A stretch of DNA of 64,000 bases from Achromobacter seleniivolatilans (lineage in GTDB: Bacteria > Pseudomonadota > Gammaproteobacteria > Burkholderiales > Burkholderiaceae_B), in NCBI RefSeq assembly GCF_030864005.1, contig NZ_CP132976.1:62001-126000 (forward strand). Direction: 5' to 3'. The notes under the pieces were generated by a model. That model saw only the letters and a list, made by a program, of their open reading frames with translations. It was not told the origin of the DNA and did not search any database. The stretch's first letter is position 1; the number at the start of each line of letters is the position of its first letter. The position numbers were made by a program, and so were the translations under genes. Below are positions 44,758 through 53,988 of the stretch, one piece after another.

Positions 44758-45699
44758 GTGTCTGAATTTTCTCCCGATATTCTTTCCGCCGCCGCGCGCT
44801 GGTACGTGGCCTTGCAAGATCCGGATTCTGCCCGCCAGGCCCGTACCGGCTGGCAGCGCTGGCTGGACGCTGACGCCCGTCATCGCGATGCCTGGGCTCA
44901 AATGTTGGCGTTGCAGCAGCGCTTGGGCAGTGTGCCGGGCGACCTGTTGCTGCCGACCTTGCAGGCCGCGCGCCAGCAACGCCGCCGCTTCTTGGGCCTG
45001 GCCGTATTGTTGGGCGGGGGCGTGGCTATCGGGGCGGCCAGCGCGCCGCCGTGGCGCGTGCTTGCCGCAGACTTGCGCACCCAGACGGGCGAACGCCGTA
45101 CGCTGATGCTGCCAGATGGCGGCACGCTCTATGTGAACACGGCTTCTGCTGTCGACATCGATTACGGGCCTGCCGTCCGGGTGCTGCGCCTGCACCAGGG
45201 AGAGGTGCTGGTGCAGACCGCTGCGGACACTGCCGGCCATCGGCCGTTCGAGATTCATACCGCCCAAGGCCGTATCCGTGCGTTGGGCACCCGGTTTTCG
45301 GTGCGCGTGGAACCGGGGGCGGCACAGGTTGCGGTATTCCAGGATGCCGTAATGGTGCAGCCGGCGGACCCCACCGCGCCCGCGCTGCGTCTGGGCGCAG
45401 GCCAGCAGGTCCGCTTCTCGGCGCAGGCGGTCGACACTCCGCAGCCTGTGGCTGCCGGCCAATCTGAATGGATCAACGGCAAGCTCGTCGCCATCGATCA
45501 GCCCCTGGGCGAATTCATTGCGGAACTGTCGCGCTATCGCAGCGGTAGTCTCAGCTGTGATCCGGCCGTCGCGCATTTGCGCTTGTCTGGCGCCTTCCGG
45601 CTGTCCGATACCGACGCGGTGCTGGACAACGTGGCCGCGTCGTTGCCGGTCAAGATTCGCAGCCGCACCCGCTACTGGGTTCGGGTCGAACCGCGCTAG
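44758..45699 (+). CDS. FecR-like anti-sigma factor
   Basis: A 313-residue protein starting at GTG 44758. The cytosolic N-terminus holds ARWYVALQDPDSARQARTGWQRWLDADARHRDAW, the DUF4880-type FecR start; a membrane helix follows the basic QQRRRF (LGLAVLLGGGVAIGAAS). The periplasmic FecR core is TQTGERRTLMLPDGGTLYVNTASAVDIDY, LHQGEVLVQTA and ALGTRFSVRV, with the STN-interacting C-terminal end. It holds the sigma factor and relays the receptor signal. A stem of the receptor gene begins 121 bp later. Confidence 0.9.
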   Translation: MSEFSPDILSAAARWYVALQDPDSARQARTGWQRWLDADARHRDAWAQMLALQQRLGSVPGDLLLPTLQAARQQRRRFLGLAVLLGGGVAIGAASAPPWRVLAADLRTQTGERRTLMLPDGGTLYVNTASAVDIDYGPAVRVLRLHQGEVLVQTAADTAGHRPFEIHTAQGRIRALGTRFSVRVEPGAAQVAVFQDAVMVQPADPTAPALRLGAGQQVRFSAQAVDTPQPVAAGQSEWINGKLVAIDQPLGEFIAELSRYRSGSLSCDPAVAHLRLSGAFRLSDTDAVLDNVAASLPVKIRSRTRYWVRVEPR

Positions 45700-45820
45700 C
45701 AGCAAATATTTTTGGGTGGGGGTTGCTCTTTTTGAATCTCATCCGGCCTACGAGATAGCGCCGTATGGTTGATGCCTGCGGCAGTTCCGAGTCCTCCCCC
45801 TGAGAGTCAGAGTCTTCCGC

Positions 45821-48244
45821 ATGCCGCACGCCGATCCTTCACGCCGCCCCAGATTCCGCCGCCGTTCTCGTCATTCATCGCGTGCGCTTGGGGCGCCGCG
45901 TATTGTGCCCATACTGTTTGCCACTGCCTTGCTGGCGGGCGCCGGTGCAGGAACGTACTCAAGCAACGCGCGGGCCCAGAGCGCCCCTGCTACCCGCAGC
46001 TACGACATTCCGGCCGGATCACTGGGCGCAGTGTTAAGCCGCTTTGCCGCAGCAGCGGACATCACGCTGTCGTTTGACGCCGAGCAAACGCGCGGCCGGG
46101 AATCCACCGGTTTGCGCGGCGCGTTCACGGTGGAAGGGGGGCTCGCCCAATTGCTGACCGGCAGCGGCCTTCAGGCTGTACACCGTGGCAGCGGCAACTA
46201 CGTGCTGCGAACGGCGCCTGCCGCAGGCGTCACCACCTTGCCCGTTGTTACGGTGACCGGCAACCGCGAGACTGCCTTCAGCCCCATGGAAGGTTATGTA
46301 GCCACGCGCAGCGCCACGGCCACCAAGACCGACACGCCGATTCTAGAGACGCCGCAATCGGTATCTGTGGTGGGGCGTGAAGAGATGGAAGCGCGAGGCG
46401 CGCTGAACATCATGGACATCGTTCAGTACACGCCCGGCGTCACGGTCAACACCTACGGGCCGGATAATCGGGGCTGGGACGACATCTCGCTACGCGGGTT
46501 CAACACATTCAACAGCGGCTATCGCGACGGCTTGGCGCAGACGCCCGCCGGCATCACCTATTACTTCACCGAACCGTATGGCCTGGATCGCGTCGAAGTG
46601 CTGCGCGGTCCGTCGTCGATGACCTTCGGACAAGGCGATGCGGGCGGGATTATCAACAACGTCAGCAAGAAGCCCACCGGCGAGCGGATTCGCGAGGTCG
46701 AATTGCAGTACGGCAGTTTTGATCGCAAGCAGGCCGCCTTCGATCTGGGCGACGCATTCGGCGTGAACGACACCCTGAGCTACCGCCTGGTGGGCCTGGG
46801 CCTGGACAGCAACGATCAGGACGAATACCCCAACGGCCAAAAGCTCAACCACAAGCGCGTTTACGTGGCGCCGTCGCTGCGCTGGCAGCCCAATGCGGCG
46901 ACCTCGTTCACTCTGCTGGGGGAATACATCAACATCAAGTCGGGGGAAGACCCGTATTTTTTCAGCACCGATTACAAGCTGACCGACGTCAAGATGGGGG
47001 ACCCGGGCTTTTCGCGGATCAAGCGTGAACAGTCGTCTATCGGCTATCAGTTTGAGCACCGCTTCAACGACGATTGGACCTTCCGCCAGAATTTCCGCTA
47101 TACCCATCTGTCGGTGGACCGGCGCGTGGTGTGGACGGATTCCATCAACGAAGACGTCACCGCGATTTCACGCGTTGCCCGGACGTGGAATGACCCGATG
47201 AGCCAGTCAGTGCTGGATACGCAGATGCAGGGCAAGCTGCGGTTTGCCGGCACGGAACACACGGTGTTGCTGGGCGTGGACTGGAGCGACCAGCGCGCCA
47301 AGGCAAACCGCTATATCGGCCCTGCGCCTGACCTGGATCTGCTGAATCCGATCTATAACGTGCCGATCGAAACGCCCACCGAGCCGCTGGCCAACTATGG
47401 TCAGAAAATCCGTCAGGCGGGTATATATCTGCAAGATCAGATCAAACTGGGTGACCGCTGGATCGTGACCTTGGGCGGCCGTCAGGACCGCGTCACGTCG
47501 ATTCTGGATGACCATTTGAACGATTCGTACCGGCGCAACACGGACGACGCCTTCAGCGGCCGCGCCGGCGTGACCTATCTGGCGGGCAATGGCGTGGCGC
47601 CCTACGTGAGCTATTCGGAATCGTTTTTGCCCAATAGCGGTGTGGACAGCAACAACAACCCGTTCAAACCCAGCCGGGGCAAGCAGGTAGAGGTAGGCGT
47701 CAAATACCAGCCGACGGGTTCACGCAGCCTGTATACGATGGCCCTCTTTGATCTGAACAAGACCAACATCGTCAGCTACAACCCGGTCGAGGGCGAGCAG
47801 CGCCAGATTGGCAAGCAACGGGCGCGCGGGCTGGAACTGGAAGCCAAGGGCGAGCTGATGCGCGGCCTGAATATCGCCGCATCGTATACGTGGCTGGATT
47901 TGCGCGTGAAGAACAGCGGCGATGTCGACGAGATCAATAAAGTGCCGGTTGGCGTGCCCAAGCAAACGGCGGCATTGTGGCTGGATTACACCTTGGCCCA
48001 AGGGCTGGGTGTGGGCGGCGGCGTGCGCTACATCGGCAAGCGTTGGGACGACGAACACAACAGCACCGCCCGCCCTGGCGTGACGCTGGCCGACGCTACC
48101 GTGCATTACGAAACCGGCCCGTGGCGTCTGGCGTTGAACGTGTCCAATCTGTTCAACAAGGAGTACTACTCGATTTGCTACTCGGGCGAGTGCTATCGCG
48201 GCGCAGAACGCACGGTGGTGATGACAGCGCGCTACCGCTGGTAG
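45821..48244 (+). CDS. TonB-dependent siderophore receptor with signalling domain (cassette 1)
   Basis: An 807-residue outer-membrane receptor. After a basic, long signal peptide (to about residue 53) comes the secretin/TonB short N-terminal signalling domain (YDIPAGSLGAVLSRFAAAADITLSFD), a TonB-box region around VVTVTG, the plug (TKTDTPILETPQSVSVV, GRGP-like RVEVLRGPSSMTFGQGDAGGIINNVSKKP) and a 22-strand barrel ending in TARYRW with terminal aromatic. Barrel sequence (ALFDLNKTNIV) fits hydroxamate or similar ferric siderophores. Signalling through FecR just upstream is expected. Confidence 0.93.
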   Translation: MPHADPSRRPRFRRRSRHSSRALGAPRIVPILFATALLAGAGAGTYSSNARAQSAPATRSYDIPAGSLGAVLSRFAAAADITLSFDAEQTRGRESTGLRGAFTVEGGLAQLLTGSGLQAVHRGSGNYVLRTAPAAGVTTLPVVTVTGNRETAFSPMEGYVATRSATATKTDTPILETPQSVSVVGREEMEARGALNIMDIVQYTPGVTVNTYGPDNRGWDDISLRGFNTFNSGYRDGLAQTPAGITYYFTEPYGLDRVEVLRGPSSMTFGQGDAGGIINNVSKKPTGERIREVELQYGSFDRKQAAFDLGDAFGVNDTLSYRLVGLGLDSNDQDEYPNGQKLNHKRVYVAPSLRWQPNAATSFTLLGEYINIKSGEDPYFFSTDYKLTDVKMGDPGFSRIKREQSSIGYQFEHRFNDDWTFRQNFRYTHLSVDRRVVWTDSINEDVTAISRVARTWNDPMSQSVLDTQMQGKLRFAGTEHTVLLGVDWSDQRAKANRYIGPAPDLDLLNPIYNVPIETPTEPLANYGQKIRQAGIYLQDQIKLGDRWIVTLGGRQDRVTSILDDHLNDSYRRNTDDAFSGRAGVTYLAGNGVAPYVSYSESFLPNSGVDSNNNPFKPSRGKQVEVGVKYQPTGSRSLYTMALFDLNKTNIVSYNPVEGEQRQIGKQRARGLELEAKGELMRGLNIAASYTWLDLRVKNSGDVDEINKVPVGVPKQTAALWLDYTLAQGLGVGGGVRYIGKRWDDEHNSTARPGVTLADATVHYETGPWRLALNVSNLFNKEYYSICYSGECYRGAERTVVMTARYRW

Positions 48245-48293
48245 CGCGGCTGCGGCGGGCGCTTGCCACGATTGGCTGGCGCCCGGCGGGGCA
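48245..48293. other. Convergent junction between the two receptor genes
   Basis: A 49-bp gap between two tail-to-tail receptor genes. GGGCGC and GCGCCC form a weak stem across GCTTGCCACGATTGGCTG, the only terminator-like signal for either direction; there is no T-run. Confidence 0.4.
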
Positions 48294-50702
48294 TCAGAAC
48301 TCGTACTTCAGCGTCGCAACGACGTTGCGTTCTTCGCCGTAATAGCAGTAGTTCAGGCTGGCGCAAGAAGCCACGTACGTTTTGTCCAGCAGGTTGTTGG
48401 CGGCCACGCGCACGCTCATGCCCTTGAGCGACGACGACAACCGTCCCAGGTCATAACGCACCGACAGGTCCACCAGCGTATAGGCCGGCACCTTCAGCGT
48501 GTTGCCGCTATCGGCCCAACTGGTGCCCACATAACGCACGCCTGCGCCCACGCCCAATCCGGAGTCAAACTGATAGTCGCCCCACAGGGATGCCATGTGA
48601 CGCGGCGCCTGGTATGGCGTGTTGCCCGTCAGGCCTTCGGTGGATTCGCGATAGCTCATCGCCGTGAACGTGTAGGCGGCCAGCATCGTGAAGTTGTCCG
48701 TCAGGCGGGCCTTGCCTTCCAGCTCGATCCCGCGCGACCGGACCTTGCCTGCGGGGGTGTAGTAGGTTTGCGCCAGCACGCGGTTGGCCACGTTGTCCTG
48801 CGTCAGGTCAAACGCCGCCATCGTCACCATGTTTTCGGTGCCCGGCTGCTGGTATTTCACGCCCACTTCGTACTGCTTGCTTTGCGTGGGCGGCAGCAAA
48901 TTGCCTTGCTGGTCCGTGTACGCATTGGGGTTGAAGGATTCGCTGTAGCTCAGGTAGGGCGATACGCCAGAGTCAAACAAATAGACCAGGCCGGCGCGCT
49001 TGGTGAACTTGGAACCCGACCAGCTTTGTTTGGACGCGTAGTCGCCCGTACGGCTGGTTTCGGTGGTGCGCACTTCGTCCTGACGGCCGCTTAGCGTGAA
49101 GCGCCAGCGGTCGTAGGCCAACTGGTCTTGCAGGTAGAAACCGGTCTGTTCCAGACGGCGGTCAAAGAAGGTGCGGCTCGTGATCTGCACGTTGCCATTG
49201 GCGTAATCAGGGTTGAAGGCGTTCAGGTTCGACGCCGATCCCGAATCCCAGCGGCCATCGGCATGACGGTTCTGGTAGTCCAGCCCCAGCAGCACCGTAT
49301 GCTTGACGGCGCCGGTCTCAAACTTGCCTTGCAGCTGGTTGTCGATGGCAAAGGCATTCAACGATTCGTCGGCCCCGGAGTAGTAGCGCGTCAGGTCGTT
49401 GCCAGTCGCCCAACCGTAGCCGTAGACCTGTTTAAGCGCGACGTCCGACGAGACATAGCGCGCGTTCTGGCGGAACGTCCAGCGATCATTGAAGCGATGA
49501 TCAAACTGATAGCCGAAGATACGTTCGTTGCGCTTGAACTCGTTGTTATCGGGATCAGAGTCCACGAAGTGCCGTGAAATGCGCTGGCCTGCGTGGTCAT
49601 TGGTAATGCTGGCGTCTGCCGGCACGCCGCTGTGGAAACCGCCGCTGGGATCGCGTTGCAGATAGGCTTGCAGCAGCAGGCTGGTGTCCGGCGTGAAGTT
49701 AAACATCACTTGCGGCGCAATGGCGTAGCGTTCTTCGCGCGTGTTGTTGAATTGCGTGTCGGTTGAGCGGCCCAGGCCCGTTACGCGGTAAGCGACTTTG
49801 CCGTTGTCGTCTACGGGGCCTGCAACGTCGAAACCCGCGCTTTTCTGACCCTGGGTGCCGTAAGAAACCTCGACCGAACGGTAGGGGTCAAAGAGCGGGC
49901 GCTTGCTGGTCAGCTGCACCAGGCCGCCGGGCGCGCTGCGTCCAAACAGCACCGACGATGGGCCGCGGAACACGTCAATACGTTCCACAAAGTAGGGGTC
50001 GATCTGGATTGAACTGAAAGTGCCGGAATCGCTAAGCAGCTTCAGCCCGTCATAGATGGTGTTGTCTGTGCTGTTTTCAATAAAGCCGCGCAGGGCCACG
50101 TAGTCGTAGCGGTCTGCTGCGCCCACCAGGCCTGTGAAGGCGCCGGGCGTGTAGCGCAGCGCTTCCGTCACGCTGCGGGGCTTTTGTTCGTCGATCTGCT
50201 CACGCGTGATCACCGACACCGATTGCGGCGTTTCGATCAATGGCGTGTCGGTCTTGGTGGCGCTGGAGCTGGTCGACGCCAGCAGGCCAGATGTGGGGTC
50301 CAGCGCGCCGGGCACGCCCGATCCGCTGACACGCACCGCGGGCAGGGTGGTGGTGCCCGGCTGCGGCGCCGCTACCAGCACATAACCGCCCGCGCTCCGG
50401 CTGGCGGCATAACCGCTGCCGGCCAGCAACTCACGGAAGCCTTCTTCGATACGGTATCGCCCGCGCAACCCCTTGGTGGTCAGCCCCTGGATACGGGTGG
50501 CATCCACCGAGATCGCTACGCCCGCCTGCTGGGCGTAGCGGTTCAAGGCGGCAGCCAGCGGACCGGCCGGGATGTCGTAGGCGATGGCGGCGTCGGTCTG
50601 TTGCTGCTGCGCGTAGGCCGGCAGGGCGGTTGCGCCCAGCGTAGCCAGAAGCAGGCTGAACGCCAGCGGGGTGTATCGAAGATTCAAGGTCGGCAAGGGC
50701 AT
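48294..50702 (-). CDS. TonB-dependent siderophore receptor with signalling domain (cassette 2)
   Basis: An 802-residue receptor of the FhuA/FoxA-type group. Signal peptide LAFSLLLATLGATALPAYAQ; signalling domain YDIPAGPLAAALNRYAQQAGVAIS to about residue 110; plug with SATKTDTPLIETPQSVSVI and DVFRGPSSVLFGRSAPGGLVQL; barrel ending in VVATLKYEF. The plug motif and the central TITDDHAG-like loops suggest ferric hydroxamate or catecholate transport, with no firm ligand. The gene faces cassette 1 and lies 79 bp from its FecR partner. Confidence 0.93.
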   Translation of the reverse strand: MPLPTLNLRYTPLAFSLLLATLGATALPAYAQQQQTDAAIAYDIPAGPLAAALNRYAQQAGVAISVDATRIQGLTTKGLRGRYRIEEGFRELLAGSGYAASRSAGGYVLVAAPQPGTTTLPAVRVSGSGVPGALDPTSGLLASTSSSATKTDTPLIETPQSVSVITREQIDEQKPRSVTEALRYTPGAFTGLVGAADRYDYVALRGFIENSTDNTIYDGLKLLSDSGTFSSIQIDPYFVERIDVFRGPSSVLFGRSAPGGLVQLTSKRPLFDPYRSVEVSYGTQGQKSAGFDVAGPVDDNGKVAYRVTGLGRSTDTQFNNTREERYAIAPQVMFNFTPDTSLLLQAYLQRDPSGGFHSGVPADASITNDHAGQRISRHFVDSDPDNNEFKRNERIFGYQFDHRFNDRWTFRQNARYVSSDVALKQVYGYGWATGNDLTRYYSGADESLNAFAIDNQLQGKFETGAVKHTVLLGLDYQNRHADGRWDSGSASNLNAFNPDYANGNVQITSRTFFDRRLEQTGFYLQDQLAYDRWRFTLSGRQDEVRTTETSRTGDYASKQSWSGSKFTKRAGLVYLFDSGVSPYLSYSESFNPNAYTDQQGNLLPPTQSKQYEVGVKYQQPGTENMVTMAAFDLTQDNVANRVLAQTYYTPAGKVRSRGIELEGKARLTDNFTMLAAYTFTAMSYRESTEGLTGNTPYQAPRHMASLWGDYQFDSGLGVGAGVRYVGTSWADSGNTLKVPAYTLVDLSVRYDLGRLSSSLKGMSVRVAANNLLDKTYVASCASLNYCYYGEERNVVATLKYEF

Positions 50703-50781
50703 GGAGTGTTCCGTGTGCGTGAGTGTCCTGATTGCTATGACGCACCAGATCGGAAAAGCGGAACTGCCATCCCAACATTCT

Positions 50782-51798
50782 TTAGCGCTGCGGTGTGGCC
50801 CGGTCGATCATGACGACCCATGGGGTCAACGTGCGCACCCGGATCGGGAAACTGCTGGCCAGCAATTGCAGGGCGCGGTCCGGGTCGTCCAGTGGCAGCA
50901 CGGCGTTGACCTGCATGCCTGTCAGCGCGTCGCGATCCACGCGCAGAATACCGCTGCGGTAGCGGCCCAGCAGCTCCAGCACATCGGCCAGGGGCTGGTC
51001 CTGCACCACCAGACGGCGATATTTCCAGGCATCTTCCACGGCGCTTGCATCCAGCGGCACGGGGGCGCCCACGCTTAGCGCGGTGATGCGCACCTGCTCG
51101 CCGGCCTGCACCTGGCGCGCGTGGGCCGGGTCGGCATCATTGCGTGCGCTGGCCAGCACCTTGGATTCCAGCATGCTCAGCACCGTCACACCGGATTCGG
51201 CGCTGACGACAAAGCGCGTGCCAAGCGCACGCACGCTGCCTTGCTGCGTGCGCACGATGAAGGGCCGTGCGGCGTCGTGTGCGACTTCCACCAGAATGTC
51301 GCCTTGCACCAGTTCCACCTCGCGGCGTTCCGGATCAAAGTGCAGGTTGACCGCCGTGCCGGGCTCCAGGGTGACTCGGCTTTGGTCGGCCAGCACATGG
51401 GTCTGCCATTGGCCAGCGCCACTGCGCATGTCGGCCAGCAGGTAGGAAGAAGGGTAGAAGTGCAGAAACACCGCCACCGGCGTCAGCAACGCTGCAACCA
51501 GGGCCAAGCCTGCCGCTACGCGCCGCACGCGGCGCCGTCTGCCCGCTGCCCACCCGGCTTGCAGGCCGGCGTGCAAGGGCTGCGTCTGGCCCTGGGCCTC
51601 GGTACGCAGCGCGCCCAATTGCGTCAGCACGCTTTCCATGCGGCGAGCGGCGGCCTCGTGGCGCGGGTCCTCGCGTTTCCAGGCATTGAAATCATCGCGC
51701 AGATTTGCACGTTGCGCGGCGCTTGCGTGATCGTCCGTCAAGCGTAACAACCAGTCGGCGGCTTGACGCGCAATGGCCTGGGAACCCGTGTCGTTCAT
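50782..51798 (-). CDS. FecR-like anti-sigma factor (cassette 2)
   Basis: A 338-residue anti-sigma regulator. N-terminal cytosolic part ARQAADWLLRLTDDHASAAQRANLRDDF with WKREDPRHEAAARRMESVL; basic stretch RRRRVRRV then membrane helix AAGLALVAALLTPVAVFLHF. Periplasmic core QTHVLADQSRVTLEPGTAVNLHFD, LVQGDILVEVAHD and ALGTRFVVSAESGV. Its start overlaps the sigma gene stop as ATGA. Same role as the cassette 1 anti-sigma. Confidence 0.9.
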   Translation of the reverse strand: MNDTGSQAIARQAADWLLRLTDDHASAAQRANLRDDFNAWKREDPRHEAAARRMESVLTQLGALRTEAQGQTQPLHAGLQAGWAAGRRRRVRRVAAGLALVAALLTPVAVFLHFYPSSYLLADMRSGAGQWQTHVLADQSRVTLEPGTAVNLHFDPERREVELVQGDILVEVAHDAARPFIVRTQQGSVRALGTRFVVSAESGVTVLSMLESKVLASARNDADPAHARQVQAGEQVRITALSVGAPVPLDASAVEDAWKYRRLVVQDQPLADVLELLGRYRSGILRVDRDALTGMQVNAVLPLDDPDRALQLLASSFPIRVRTLTPWVVMIDRATPQR

Positions 51799-52313
51799 GC
51801 GTCCACCGTCTCGTGGCAGTGGACCAGCGCCGTCACCAGGTACTTGCGCACCATGCGATCGGTTACGCCCAGCTTGCGGGCGATTTCGCCATGGGTGTCG
51901 CCATCCAGGTAGTGAAGCAAAAAAGCCTGACGCGGACGCTCTGCCAAACCATCCAGAATGGCGCTGATCTGCGCCAGCGCCTGTGAGGTCATCAGAATCT
52001 GTTCGGGCGTCGGCGCGCCAGGATGGTCGGCCATGGCCAGGCTCAATTCGGCCAGATAGGCATCTTCTACCTGCCGACGCCGGGCCTGATCAATGATGAG
52101 CCGGCCTGCCGTCACCGACAGGAAAGCACGGGGCTCTCGGACCGAGGCCAAGGCATCGCGCGACGCCAGGATGCGCGCGAACGTGTCGTGCGCCATGTCC
52201 GCCGCGTTGTGCGGGCAGCCCAGCTTCTTTTTCAGCCACGCAAGCAGCCAGCCGCCGTGGTCGACATACCAGGCGTGCAGCTCGGAATCGGGGCGGGAGG
52301 TTGCCGAAGGCAT
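51795..52313 (-). CDS. FecI-like ECF sigma factor (cassette 2)
   Basis: A 172-residue sigma factor. Region 2 WYVDHGGWLLAWLKKKLGCPHNAADMAHDTFARIL and region 4 LDGLAERPRQAFLLHYLDGDTHGEIARKLGVTDRMVRKYLVTAL. The C-terminus ends HETVDA. Translationally coupled to FecR. It should direct transcription of receptor 2. A Fur-like site lies upstream. Confidence 0.9.
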   Translation of the reverse strand: MPSATSRPDSELHAWYVDHGGWLLAWLKKKLGCPHNAADMAHDTFARILASRDALASVREPRAFLSVTAGRLIIDQARRRQVEDAYLAELSLAMADHPGAPTPEQILMTSQALAQISAILDGLAERPRQAFLLHYLDGDTHGEIARKLGVTDRMVRKYLVTALVHCHETVDA

Positions 52314-52365
52314 GAAGAACGCGCAAAGACCTGAAGGACAAAAGGCCGCCGCCTGGCGGTTTATG

Positions 52366-52390
52366 AATGAAAATCGATATCAATTATATT
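52366..52390 (-). promoter_or_regulatory. Fur-box-like sequence upstream of the second sigma gene
   Basis: GAAAATCGATATCAATTATA lies about 55-75 bp upstream of the sigma start, matching the alternating ATA/AT pattern of Fur boxes (GATAATGATAATC). The AT-rich run stands out in this GC-rich region. The rest of the 324-bp gap to the MFS gene holds no other feature apart from the GAGGAG Shine-Dalgarno of that gene. Confidence 0.55.
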
Positions 52391-52637
52391 TGCTTCGCCA
52401 GAATTTGCGAGTCACGCCCGCCGGCCGCTGACCGAACACGAATTCCCTGCGGGCATCTACCAAGCTTATAGCCAGGAGTAATATGACGCGTCCGGCGGTG
52501 TTGCCGCCGGCGCAAACAAGCCGATTCACGCCTCGTCCTTCTCACCCGTGTCGAAAGCGGACCTTCTGTTCCGCATCCCCTGCGGCGTCCGTAAGTTCTG
52601 GCGCGCATGCGGCCATAAAAAGACACCGAGGAGAAGC

Positions 52638-53909
52638 ATGTTGGACAAGCAAGAGTCGGCCGGCTGGTATTTCGGCTGGAACATCGTTGGCGCGGCCGCA
52701 GTACTCACCCTGTTGACGGTCGGACTGCGGATGGGCATCGGGCCGTTTTTCCTGCCCATGGCAGATGGGCTGGGTTTCTCTCGCAGCCTGCTGTCGGGCA
52801 TCGTCGCGATCGGCATGCTGTGCTATGGCCTGGCCATGCCGCTGGCGGGATATCTGGTCAGCACGCGCGGTACCCGCTTCGTGCTGCTGACGGGCACCGG
52901 TATCGTCGTGGCATCCTCGATTTGGACTGTCTTTGCGCGCGGCCCCGTTGAGTTCCTGCTGTCGTTCGGCGTGGCGCTGTCTGTCGGCCTGGCCTTCACC
53001 AGCCCCGTAGCCTTGACCCCGATCATCAGCCGCTGGTTCACGCGCCAGCGCGGCATGGCGCTGTTCTTTCTGTCCACTGGCTCGATGGCAGGCATTGCGC
53101 TGATGACCCCCACACTGACATTTGCGATCACGGCTGTGGGCTGGCAGGAAACGCTGCTGGCATTCGCCGTGCTGTTCGCGCTGATGACGGTGCCGATGGC
53201 GCTATTCATCATGCGCGACAACGCGCCCGAACACACCGACCTGCTGCCGCATCAGGTCGTCGAGAAAAAATCCTCCGCCAGCCCTCCCGTCAAAGGCCCG
53301 GCGCCCAACGTGCGGGATGCCCTGCGGACCTTGCCCTTCTGGCAAGTGGCGTTGGGCCTCTTCGCCTGCGGTTTCAGCATGAACCTGCTGGGCACACATG
53401 GCATGCCGATGCTGATGGATCATGGCTTTGATGCGACCACCAGTTCGTTGGGCATAGGCCTGATCGGGCTGGTCGCCATTTTCAGCACCCTGGTGCTGGG
53501 CCGGATGTCTGATCAGGTCGAGCGCCGCAACATTCTTGCCGCGATCTATCTGGTGCGCGGACTGGGATTTTTTGCGCTGGTCATGGTGGGGGCGCACTGG
53601 GAGCTGTATGCCGCCGCCACCATCGGCGGCATCGTGTGGGCGGGCAGCATCGCCTTGTCCTCCGCGATTCTGGCCGACGTTTACGGTATCCGTCTGGTGG
53701 GCGTGCTGTACGGTCTGACGTATCTAGGCCATCAGATTGGCGGCATGATCAGCTCATGGCTGGGCGGCTGGGCATTCGAGGCATTCGGCACGCATTGGGT
53801 TGCCTTTGGATCGGCGGGCGCGTTGCTGCTGCTGGCCGCGCTGATTTCGCTGCGTTTGCCATCGCGCGGCGTGCTGCGAGCACCCATGGCGGCGGCGGGC
53901 GGGCGTTAA
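52638..53909 (+). CDS. MFS transporter (monocarboxylate/OFA-like)
   Basis: A 423-residue transporter with 12 helices. The ATG at 52638 follows GAGGAG by 4 bp, so the upstream extension is rejected. Features: GWYFGWNIVGAAAVLTLL, LGFSRSLLSGIVAIGMLCYG, a STRGTRFVLLTG motif in loop 2-3, a long central loop and the second half starting LPFWQVALGLFACGFSMNLLG. The pattern resembles OFA and CynX-type anion carriers more than drug pumps. Substrate unknown. Flanked downstream by a strong bidirectional terminator shared with the convergent dehydrogenase gene. Confidence 0.88.
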   Translation: MLDKQESAGWYFGWNIVGAAAVLTLLTVGLRMGIGPFFLPMADGLGFSRSLLSGIVAIGMLCYGLAMPLAGYLVSTRGTRFVLLTGTGIVVASSIWTVFARGPVEFLLSFGVALSVGLAFTSPVALTPIISRWFTRQRGMALFFLSTGSMAGIALMTPTLTFAITAVGWQETLLAFAVLFALMTVPMALFIMRDNAPEHTDLLPHQVVEKKSSASPPVKGPAPNVRDALRTLPFWQVALGLFACGFSMNLLGTHGMPMLMDHGFDATTSSLGIGLIGLVAIFSTLVLGRMSDQVERRNILAAIYLVRGLGFFALVMVGAHWELYAAATIGGIVWAGSIALSSAILADVYGIRLVGVLYGLTYLGHQIGGMISSWLGGWAFEAFGTHWVAFGSAGALLLLAALISLRLPSRGVLRAPMAAAGGR

Positions 53910-53932
53910 ACCTTTACGCGCATTCGCTCTGC

Positions 53933-53968
53933 AAATGATTGCGCCCGGCTAGCCGGGCGCAATCATTT
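53933..53968. terminator. Bidirectional terminator
   Basis: AAATGATTGCGCCCGGC and GCCGGGCGCAATCATTT form a perfect 17-bp inverted repeat with TA in the centre, between two convergent genes. The A/T ends serve as the T-run in either direction. Confidence 0.9.
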
Positions 53969-53988
53969 CAAGCAGCCAGATTGATCGC

